From NCBI GenBank assembly GCA_938022295.1, contig CALIDR010000343.1:1-5279 (forward strand): a DNA stretch of 5,279 bases, given 5' to 3'. Both the position numbers and the translations under genes were made by a program. Origin of the DNA: an uncultured Burkholderiaceae bacterium. Its GTDB lineage: Bacteria; Pseudomonadota; Gammaproteobacteria; Burkholderiales; Burkholderiaceae_C. A model generated the notes under the pieces. That model saw only the letters and a list, made by a program, of their open reading frames with translations. It did not search any database and was not told where the DNA came from. Shown here piece after piece: positions 1 to 5,188 of this stretch; position 1 is the stretch's first letter; the number at the start of each line of letters is the position of its first letter.

Positions 1-474
1 CTCGGCGACCACGTGACGCTGCAGTTCGAGGACGAGAAGACGATCCGCCGCCAGATCCAGGAGATGCTGCACATCGAGAAGATCTTCGACGAGGAAGGCA
101 TCCAGGGCGAGATCGACGCCTACGCGCCGCTGATCCCCGACGGCACCAACTGGAAGGCGACGATGCTGATCGAGTACCCCGACCCGCACGAGCGCAAGCG
201 CGAGCTCGCGCGGCTGATCGGCATCGAGGACCGCATGTTCGTCGAGGTCGAGGGCCACGGGCGCGTCTACGCGATCGCCGACGAGGACCTCGACCGCGAG
301 AACGACGAGAAGACGTCGTCGGTGCACTTCGTGCGCTTCGAGTTCACGCCGGCGATGCGCGAGGCGATCCGCGCCGGCGCGAGCGTCAAGCTCGGGTGCG
401 ACCACACCAACTACCCGGCGCACGTGACGATCGCGCCGGAGACGCTGGCGAGCCTGGCCGGCGACCTGCGCTGA
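1..474 (+). CDS. DUF3501 family protein, 5'-truncated by the window edge
   Basis: Frame 1 is open from the first base to TGA at 472-474, giving 157 residues. I recognise the DUF3501 family from the conserved run QEMLHIEKIF, the block PLIPDGTNWKAT (about residues 43-54 of the visible part), GIEDRMFVEV, the YAIADEDLDRE motif, and TSSVHFVRFEF near the C-terminus. The GTG at 13-15 could be called as a start, but the codons before it (LGDHV) read as normal family sequence. Full-length members are about 190-200 residues, so some 35-40 N-terminal residues probably lie upstream. The function is unknown. No signal peptide, membrane segment or cysteine cluster is visible, and the protein looks soluble and acidic. 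From general knowledge, DUF3501 genes often sit beside genes for a rubrerythrin and a GlpC/heterodisulfide-reductase-like FeS protein, which would be upstream here and cannot be seen. A stem-loop and a 156-base gap separate it from the next operon, so it is probably transcribed separately. Confidence 0.88.
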   Translation, partial: LGDHVTLQFEDEKTIRRQIQEMLHIEKIFDEEGIQGEIDAYAPLIPDGTNWKATMLIEYPDPHERKRELARLIGIEDRMFVEVEGHGRVYAIADEDLDRENDEKTSSVHFVRFEFTPAMREAIRAGASVKLGCDHTNYPAHVTIAPETLASLAGDLR

Positions 475-493
475 ATCGCGGTCAGACCCCGCG

Positions 494-530
494 CGCGATC
501 GGGACGGGCGCTGCGGCGCCCGTCGTCGCG
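494..530 (+). terminator. Strong stem-loop after DUF3501, possible terminator without a U-tract
   Basis: GACGGGCGC (503-511) pairs perfectly with GCGCCCGTC (516-524) around a TGCG tetraloop, a 9-bp stem that is almost all G-C. An outer 5-bp stem, CGCGA (494-498) with TCGCG (526-530), extends it across an asymmetric internal loop. It begins 20 bases after the DUF3501 stop codon, where a terminator would be expected. No run of T follows, so it is not a canonical intrinsic terminator. It may cause pausing, protect the upstream mRNA 3' end, or work together with Rho. An alternative pairing, ATCGCG (475-480) with CGCGAT (494-499), competes with the outer stem. Confidence 0.4.
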
Positions 531-559
531 TCCGCCACCCGCCGGCCGCTTCGCTGAGC

Positions 560-573
560 TTGACGGGGATCAA
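560..573 (+). promoter_or_regulatory. Putative FNR/ANR-type binding site
   Basis: The sequence TTGACGGGGATCAA is an inverted repeat matching the FNR/ANR/DNR consensus TTGAT-N4-ATCAA at nine of ten defined positions. Read on the opposite strand it is TTGATCCCCGTCAA, which fits the common TTGAT-N4-(A/G)TCAA form exactly. The dyad extends by one base pair each side (GCTTGA 558-563, TCAAGC 570-575). It lies 57 bases upstream of the ATG at 631. Its centre (566.5) is about 41 bases upstream of the start site predicted from the -10-like element, the classic class II activator position. The inference is activation of the downstream oxidoreductase operon at low oxygen, or by NO if a DNR-type regulator is used. 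No binding evidence is available here. Confidence 0.62.
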
Positions 574-594
574 GCCCCTCGACCTCGAGACCGG

Positions 595-600
595 AAGAAT
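595..600 (+). promoter_or_regulatory. Putative -10 element of the oxidoreductase operon promoter
   Basis: AAGAAT matches four of six positions of the sigma-70 -10 hexamer TATAAT and sits in the only A/T-rich patch (GGAAGAAT) of an otherwise GC-rich region. Initiation 7-8 bases downstream would be at about 607-608, which puts the FNR-like box at about -40.5 to -41.5. No good -35 hexamer lies at normal spacing, as expected for a class II activator-dependent promoter. The 5' UTR would be about 24 bases. The call rests largely on its geometry with the box. Confidence 0.42.
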
Positions 601-616
601 CGCCGCCATCACCTTC

Positions 617-622
617 GGGAGG
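617..622 (+). promoter_or_regulatory. Ribosome binding site for the gamma subunit gene
   Basis: GGGAGG lies 8 bases before the ATG at 631. It supports that ATG as the start, as does the family-typical N-terminus (MLQIRIHGRGGQG) immediately after it. Confidence 0.7.
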
Positions 623-630
623 CGGCGACG

Positions 631-1233
631 ATGCTGCAGATCCGCATCCATGGCCGTGGGGGCCAGGGCGTCGTGACGGCGGCCGAACTGCTCGCCGTCG
701 CCGCGTTCGAGCAGGGCCACCACGCGCAGGCCTTCCCGAGCTTCGGCAGCGAGCGCACCGGCGCGCCGGTGGTGGCGTTCTGTCGCATCGACGAGCGCGA
801 GATCCGCGTGCGCGAGCCGATCCTGGCGCCCGACGTGCTGATCGTGCAGGACCCGACGCTGCTGCATCAGGTCGACGTGTTCCAGGGCCTGCAGCCCGAC
901 GGCTGGGTGCTGATCAACAGCCGGCGCACGTTCGACGAGCTCGGCGTCGGCGAGATCGCGCAGCGCTTCCGTCACGAGCGCCTGGCCACCGTGCCAGCCA
1001 CCGAGATCGCGCTGCGCCACCTCGGCCGCCCGCTGCCCAACGCCGTGCTGCTCGGCGGCTTCGCGGCGCTGTCGGGGCTGGTCGGGCTCGACGCCGTTTC
1101 GCACGCGCTGCGCGAGCGCTTCCCGGGCAAGGTCGGCGAGGCCAACGTCGCCGCGGCCGCCGAGGCCTACGACTTCGTGCAGCAGGAGCTGCGCCAACTG
1201 CAGGAGGAGGCGCGCCATGCTGCAGCAGATTGA
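631..1233 (+). CDS. 2-oxoacid:acceptor oxidoreductase, gamma subunit (PorC/PorG type)
   Basis: This 200-residue protein corresponds to the gamma domain of pyruvate:ferredoxin oxidoreductase and relatives (POR family). It is a structural subunit that helps form the CoA/substrate side of the catalytic core in the cytoplasm. Family signatures are visible in order: the N-terminal IHGRGGQGVVTAAELLA (residues 6-22), FPSFGSERTGAPV (35-47), the strand VLIVQDPTLL (69-78), the PLPNAVLLGGFAALSG stretch (134-149), and FPGKVGEANVAAAAEAY (164-180). The length is normal for a stand-alone gamma subunit. No ferredoxin domain is fused to it, unlike PorCD fusions. It is the first gene of the operon, directly downstream of the putative FNR-controlled promoter. 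Its last 17 bases overlap the start of the alpha gene, which implies translational coupling. The family is certain; the substrate is not, so I give no gene symbol. Confidence 0.93.
   Translation: MLQIRIHGRGGQGVVTAAELLAVAAFEQGHHAQAFPSFGSERTGAPVVAFCRIDEREIRVREPILAPDVLIVQDPTLLHQVDVFQGLQPDGWVLINSRRTFDELGVGEIAQRFRHERLATVPATEIALRHLGRPLPNAVLLGGFAALSGLVGLDAVSHALRERFPGKVGEANVAAAAEAYDFVQQELRQLQEEARHAAAD
1202..1210 (+). promoter_or_regulatory. Ribosome binding site for the alpha subunit gene, inside the gamma gene
   Basis: AGGAGGAGG holds two overlapping AGGAGG cores, ending 6 bases before ATG 1217. It lies inside the gamma coding sequence (Q-E-E-A codons) and fixes the overlapping alpha start. Confidence 0.75.
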
Positions 1234-2470
1234 AGGTTCGCGCGCGGTCGCGCAGGCGGTGGCGTTGGCGCGCCCCGAGGTCATCTGCGCCTACCCGATC
1301 TCGCCGCAGACGCACATCGTCGAAGGGCTCGGTGAACTCGTGAAGACCGGCGCGCTGCAGCCCTGCGAGTTCATCAACGTCGAGAGCGAGTTCGCTGCGA
1401 TGAGCGTGGCCATCGGCGCCAGCGCCGCCGGCGCGCGCGCCTACACCGCCACCGCGAGCCAGGGGCTGCTGTTCATGGCCGAGGCGGTCTACAACGCCGC
1501 GGGGCTGGGCCTGCCGATCGTGATGACGGTGGCCAACCGCGCGATCGGTGCGCCGATCAACATCTGGAACGACCACAGCGACGCGATGAGCCAGCGCGAC
1601 TGCGGCTGGATCCAGCTCTACGCCGAGACGAACCAGGAGGCGCTGGACCTGCACATCCAGGCCTTCCGCCTCGGCGAGGAGCTCTCGCTGCCGGTGATGG
1701 TGTGCATGGACGGCTTCATCCTCACGCACGCGGTGGAGCGGGTGGACATGCCGGCGCAGGCCGAGGTCGACGCCTTCCTGCCGCCGTACGAACCGCGCCA
1801 GGTGCTCGACCCCGCCGAGCCGGTGTCGATCGGCGCCATGGTCGGCCCCGAGGCGTACATGGAAGTGCGCTACCTCGCGCACGCGCGTCAGCTGCAGGCG
1901 CTCGAGCGCATGCCGCAGATCGCCGCCGAGTTCGCCGATCGCTTCGGCCGGCCCTCGGGCGCGCTCGTGCGCACGTACCGGAGCGACGACGCCGACACGA
2001 TCGTCGTCGCGCTCGGCTCGGTGATCGGCACGCTGAAGGACACGGTGGACGAGCTGCGCGAGGCGGGGCTGAAGGTCGGCGTGCTCGGCATCCAGTCGTA
2101 CCGGCCGTTCCCGCTCGCGCTCGTGCGCGAGGCGCTGCTGGGCGCGAAGACGGTCGTCGTGCTCGAGAAGAGCTTTTCGGTCGGCATGGGCGGCGTGGTG
2201 TCCAACGACGTGCGCATCGCGCTGTCGGGGCTGCACCTGCACGGCCACACGGTGGTGGCCGGGCTGGGCGGGCGCGCGATCACCCGCGCGTCGCTCGCGC
2301 GCATGCTGCGCGAGGCGGCGGCGGGCACACTGCCGGCGTTGAGCTTCCTCGACCTCGACGAGAAGATGGTCGCGCGCCAGCTCGAGCGCGAGGCGCACCG
2401 CCGCCGCAGCGGCCCGGTCGCCGAGGCGCTGCTGCGCGACCTCGGTACCGTCGCCTCCAAAGTGGTCTGA
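1217..2470 (+). CDS. 2-oxoacid:acceptor oxidoreductase, alpha subunit (PorA type)
   Basis: The 417-residue protein matches the PorA subunit, which combines the pyrimidine-binding half of the thiamine-diphosphate site with a transketolase-C-like domain. Visible motifs are AYPISPQTHIVE (residues 25-36); VESEFAAMS (55-63), whose Glu58 aligns with the glutamate that activates the ThDP aminopyrimidine in PFOR; TATASQGLLFMAEA (77-90); and VANRAIGAPINIWNDHSD (105-122), where Arg108 is the likely carboxylate-binding arginine. The C-terminal domain runs from about 250, with TIVVALGSVIGTLKD (261-275), LGIQSYRPFP (290-299) and VVLEKSFSVGMGG (314-326). The DHSD-x2-SQRD-x-GW stretch is the pyruvate-type version, unlike typical 2-oxoglutarate (KorA) enzymes. 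PFOR has YPITP where this has YPISP. Length is close to family norms (about 390-420). It overlaps the gamma gene by 17 bases and ends 10 bases before the beta gene. Phenylglyoxylate or another branched or aromatic 2-oxoacid remains possible as substrate. Confidence 0.93.
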   Translation: MLQQIEGSRAVAQAVALARPEVICAYPISPQTHIVEGLGELVKTGALQPCEFINVESEFAAMSVAIGASAAGARAYTATASQGLLFMAEAVYNAAGLGLPIVMTVANRAIGAPINIWNDHSDAMSQRDCGWIQLYAETNQEALDLHIQAFRLGEELSLPVMVCMDGFILTHAVERVDMPAQAEVDAFLPPYEPRQVLDPAEPVSIGAMVGPEAYMEVRYLAHARQLQALERMPQIAAEFADRFGRPSGALVRTYRSDDADTIVVALGSVIGTLKDTVDELREAGLKVGVLGIQSYRPFPLALVREALLGAKTVVVLEKSFSVGMGGVVSNDVRIALSGLHLHGHTVVAGLGGRAITRASLARMLREAAAGTLPALSFLDLDEKMVARQLEREAHRRRSGPVAEALLRDLGTVASKVV

Positions 2471-2475
2471 AGGAG
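2470..2475 (+). promoter_or_regulatory. Ribosome binding site for the beta subunit gene (GTG start)
   Basis: AAGGAG begins on the last base of the alpha stop codon and ends 5 bases before GTG 2481. It supports that GTG as the start rather than an internal ATG. Confidence 0.75.
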
Positions 2476-2480
2476 TCCCC

Positions 2481-3554
2481 GTGGTCCAGACCGTGCGCTT
2501 CTACCAGACCGGCACCTTCACCGTCGGCAACCGCCTGCTCGATCCGGCGCTGCGCAGCGTGCAGGCGTCGATGGCGCGCAGCAACGCGCTGAACTCGGGC
2601 CACCGCGCCTGCCAGGGCTGCGGCGAGGCGCTCGGCGCGCGCTACGCGGTCGACGCCGCGATGCGCGCCACGGGCGGCCACCTGATCGCGGCGAACGCCA
2701 CCGGCTGCCTCGAGGTGTTCTCGACGCCGTACCCCGAGACCTCGTGGCAGCTGCCGTGGATCCACTCGCTGTTCGGCAACGCCGCCGCGGTGGCCACCGG
2801 CATCGCCGCGGCGCTGCAAGTGAAGGCGAAGCAGGGCGGGCGCGAGCACAGCCACGTGCGCGTGATCGCGCAGGGCGGCGACGGCGGCACGACCGACATC
2901 GGCTTCGGGTGCCTCAGCGGCATGTTCGAGCGCAACGACGACGTGCTCTACATCTGCTACGACAACGAGGCCTACATGAACACCGGCGTGCAGCGCAGCA
3001 GCGCCACGCCGCCGGCGGCGCGCACCGCCACCACGATCGCCGCCGGCGGCTCGCCCGGCGCGGCCTTCGGCCAGGGCAAGAACGTGCCGCTGATCGCGAT
3101 GGCGCACGGCATCCCGTACGTGGCCACCGCCACCGTGGCCGACCTGCACGACCTCGAGCACAAGGTCGAGCGCGCGATGGGGCTGCGCGGCGCACGCTAC
3201 CTGCACGTGCTCGTGCCGTGTCCGCTCGGCTGGGGCGCGGCGAGCCACGACACGATCCGGCTGGCGCGCCTGGCGCGCGAGACGGGCCTGTTCCCGGTCT
3301 TCGAGGCCGAGCACGGCGAGGTGACGGCGGTGACGAAGATCCGACGGCTGCAGCCGGTGGAGGCGTACCTGAAGCCGCAGAAGCGCTTTGCGCACCTGTT
3401 CGCCGGCAATGGGCGGCCGGACCTCGTCGCGCAGATCCAGGCCATCGCCGACCGGCACATCCGCCGCTTCGGGCTCGTCGACGACGCGGCGGCGGACGAC
3501 GACGAAGCCGCACACGCCTGGGTCGAGTCGGGCGTCGGGTCGGGGGTCGCGTGA
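2481..3554 (+). CDS. 2-oxoacid:acceptor oxidoreductase, beta subunit (ThDP and [4Fe-4S] binding, PorB type)
   Basis: This 357-residue protein carries the diphosphate-binding half of the thiamine site and the core FeS cluster. The ThDP motif begins with GGDGGTTDIG (residues 132-141) and ends at YDNEAYMNTG (160-169, Asn162), a normal spacing for the family. Four cysteines fit the proximal [4Fe-4S] cluster of PFOR-type enzymes: Cys44 and Cys47 (HRACQGCGEALGARY), Cys76 (NATGCLEV) and Cys247 (VPCPLGW). TPPAARTAT (176-184) and YLHVLVPCPLGWG (240-252) are also typical. The start is GTG, supported by AAGGAG. The last 25 or so residues (acidic Asp/Ala run, then VESGVGSGVA) look like a low-complexity tail outside the conserved fold. 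With alpha it forms the active site that oxidises the 2-oxoacid and passes electrons to a ferredoxin-like partner, here probably the domain fused to the next protein. Its stop codon overlaps the next start (TGATG). Confidence 0.94.
   Translation: MVQTVRFYQTGTFTVGNRLLDPALRSVQASMARSNALNSGHRACQGCGEALGARYAVDAAMRATGGHLIAANATGCLEVFSTPYPETSWQLPWIHSLFGNAAAVATGIAAALQVKAKQGGREHSHVRVIAQGGDGGTTDIGFGCLSGMFERNDDVLYICYDNEAYMNTGVQRSSATPPAARTATTIAAGGSPGAAFGQGKNVPLIAMAHGIPYVATATVADLHDLEHKVERAMGLRGARYLHVLVPCPLGWGAASHDTIRLARLARETGLFPVFEAEHGEVTAVTKIRRLQPVEAYLKPQKRFAHLFAGNGRPDLVAQIQAIADRHIRRFGLVDDAAADDDEAAHAWVESGVGSGVA
3522..3549 (+). repeat. Short 12-base tandem repeat at the 3' end of the beta gene
   Basis: GTCG recurs at 3522, 3527, 3534, 3539 and 3546, giving a 12-base period (GTCGaGTCGGGC, then GTCGgGTCGGGG, then GTCG). 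In frame it encodes the repeated tetrapeptides VESG and VGSG followed by VA. The G-run at 3542-3546 is the only Shine-Dalgarno-like sequence ahead of the flavoprotein start. Confidence 0.5.
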
Positions 3555-5188
3555 TGACGATGCACAAGCCGTTCGCGATCACGCTCGACCCCGGCTCGTC
3601 GCTCGCCAACAAGACCGGCACCTGGCGCAACGAGCGCCCGGTCTACGTCGACCGCCTGCCGCCGTGCAACGCGCAGTGCCCCGCCGGCGAGGACATCCAG
3701 GGCTGGCTCTACCACGCCGAAAGCGGCGCCTACGAGACCGCGTGGCGCCACCTGGTGCGCGACAACCCGTTCCCCGCGATCATGGGCCGCGTGTGCTACC
3801 ACACGTGCGAAGGCGTGTGCAACCGCGGCAAGCTCGACGAGCCGGTGGGCATCAACGCGGTGGAGCGCTTCCTCGGCGACGAGGCGATCCGCCGCGGCTG
3901 GGCCTTCGACCCGCCCGCGGCCGCGAGCGGCAAGCGCGTGCTCGTCGTCGGCGCCGGCCCGTCGGGCATGGCGGCGGCGTACCACCTGCGCCGCCTCGGC
4001 CACGCGGTGACGGTGCTCGAGGCCGGCCCGATGGCCGGCGGCATGATGCGCTTCGGCATCCCGAAGTACCGCCTGCCGCGCGACGTGCTCGACGCCGAGA
4101 TGCAGCGCGTGATCGACCTCGGCGTCGACGTGCGGCTGAACACGAAGGTGACCGACGTCGCGCGCGAGATGGCCGAAGGCGGCTTCGACGCCGCCTTCCT
4201 CGCGGTGGGCGCGCACGTGGCCAAGCGGGCGTGGATCCCGGCGAAGGACTCGTCGCGCGTGCTCGACGCGGTGTCGCTGCTGCGCTCGATGGAGCAGGGC
4301 GAGCAGCCGCTGCTCGGCCGCCGGGTGGCCGTCTACGGCGGCGGCAACACCGCGATCGACGTCGCGCGCACCGCGCGCCGGCTCGGCGCCACCGAGGCGG
4401 TGATCGTCTACCGGCGCACGAAGGAGAAGATGCCTGCGCACCCGTCGGAGATCGAGGAGGCGCTCGACGAGGGCGTGATGGTCAAGTGGCTGTCGACGAT
4501 CACGCAGGCGGGCGAAGGGACGCTGACGATCGAGAAGATGACGCTCGACGAGCAGGGCCGCGCGGTGCCCACCGGCGAGTACGAGACGCTCGAGGCCGAC
4601 TCGCTCGTGCTCGCGCTCGGGCAGGACGTGGACCTGTCGCTGCTCGACGGCGTGCCCGGGCTCGAGGTGAAGGACGGCATCGTGCAGGTCGACCCGGCGA
4701 CGATGATGACCGGCCACCCGGGCCTGTTCGCCGGCGGCGACATGGTGCCTGCCGAGCGCAACGTGACGGTGGCCGCCGGCCACGGCAAGAAGGCCGCGCG
4801 CCACATCGACGCCTGGCTGCGCGGGACAACCCTGCCGCCGAAGCCGAAGCCGGCGCCCGCGAGCTTCGAGCGGCTGAACCTCTGGTACTACGCCGACGCG
4901 CCGAAGACGGTGCGCCCGCAGCTCGACGCTGCACGGCGCACGAGCAGCTTCGACGAGGTGCAGGGGGGCCTGACCGAAGGCAACGCGCTGTACGAGGCGC
5001 GACGTTGCCTGAGCTGCGGCAACTGCTTCGAGTGCGACAACTGCTACGGCGTGTGCCCCGACAACGCCGTGATCAAGCTCGGGCCCGGCCGGCGCTTCGA
5101 GTTCAACTACGACTACTGCAAGGGCTGCGGCCTGTGCGCCGCCGAGTGCCCTTGCGGGGCGATCGACATGGTGCCGGAGGAGGTCTGA
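3554..5188 (+). CDS. NAD(P)-binding FAD flavoprotein of the GltD type fused to a C-terminal 2[4Fe-4S] ferredoxin domain
   Basis: The 544-residue protein probably transfers electrons between the 2-oxoacid oxidoreductase core and NAD(P)(H). Residues 1-115 form an FeS segment like the GltD/dihydropyrimidine dehydrogenase N-terminus: CNAQCP (Cys38, Cys42) and GRVCYHTCEGVCN (Cys81, Cys85, Cys89). An FAD Rossmann motif VVGAGPSGMAAAYHL (131-145) follows, then MRFGIPKYRLP (165-175). A second Rossmann motif, VYGGGNTAIDVAR (260-272), binds NAD(P); IVYRRTKEKMPA (284-295), with Arg287-Arg288, resembles the NADPH site of GltD. The FAD-closing motif is GLFAGGD (390-396). Residues 485-534 are a ferredoxin domain: Cys491, 494, 497 and 501-Pro form a standard cluster motif preceded by an extra CxxC (485, 488), and Cys522, 525, 528 and 532 form the second. 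The ATG at 3554 overlaps the beta stop. ATG 3560 and GTG 3551 are alternatives, and only a weak GGGGG lies upstream, so coupling is likely. GltD with GltB is unlikely: no large subunit is present. Confidence 0.92.
   Translation: MTMHKPFAITLDPGSSLANKTGTWRNERPVYVDRLPPCNAQCPAGEDIQGWLYHAESGAYETAWRHLVRDNPFPAIMGRVCYHTCEGVCNRGKLDEPVGINAVERFLGDEAIRRGWAFDPPAAASGKRVLVVGAGPSGMAAAYHLRRLGHAVTVLEAGPMAGGMMRFGIPKYRLPRDVLDAEMQRVIDLGVDVRLNTKVTDVAREMAEGGFDAAFLAVGAHVAKRAWIPAKDSSRVLDAVSLLRSMEQGEQPLLGRRVAVYGGGNTAIDVARTARRLGATEAVIVYRRTKEKMPAHPSEIEEALDEGVMVKWLSTITQAGEGTLTIEKMTLDEQGRAVPTGEYETLEADSLVLALGQDVDLSLLDGVPGLEVKDGIVQVDPATMMTGHPGLFAGGDMVPAERNVTVAAGHGKKAARHIDAWLRGTTLPPKPKPAPASFERLNLWYYADAPKTVRPQLDAARRTSSFDEVQGGLTEGNALYEARRCLSCGNCFECDNCYGVCPDNAVIKLGPGRRFEFNYDYCKGCGLCAAECPCGAIDMVPEEV

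Noticed and set aside
558..578. Mutually exclusive hairpins (GCTTGA/TCAAGC versus GGGG/CCCC) read as an RNA switch.
   Set aside because: The stems are short, no conserved riboswitch core is visible, and the inverted repeat is better explained as a protein-binding site lying upstream of the likely transcription start.
600..628. An 8-bp hairpin, TCGCCGCC (600-607) with GGCGGCGA (621-628), that would partly bury the gamma ribosome binding site.
   Set aside because: If transcription starts near 607-608, as the box and -10 geometry predict, the 5' arm is not in the transcript. In GC-rich DNA such pairings are also common by chance. It would matter only if a promoter further upstream reads through.
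914..2398. Long minus-strand open frame (494 codons) opposite the gamma and alpha genes.
   Set aside because: Its translation is rich in Arg, Ala and His with no recognisable domain, and it lies fully opposite well-conserved genes. It is a by-product of high GC at third positions.
2744..3553. An open in-frame extension upstream of the flavoprotein ATG at 3554.
   Set aside because: The extension is Arg/Ala/Gly-rich shadow sequence of the beta gene. Family-like sequence begins only at about KPFAITLDPGSS, just after ATG 3554.
3197..4804. Long minus-strand open frame (535 codons) opposite the beta and flavoprotein genes.
   Set aside because: Low-complexity composition, no family motif, and complete overlap with strongly supported + strand coding sequence.
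3554..5188. Annotation as glutamate synthase small subunit (GltD).
   Set aside because: The fold is shared, but there is no GltB large subunit nearby, the gene is coupled to a 2-oxoacid oxidoreductase, and it has a C-terminal ferredoxin domain that GltD lacks.
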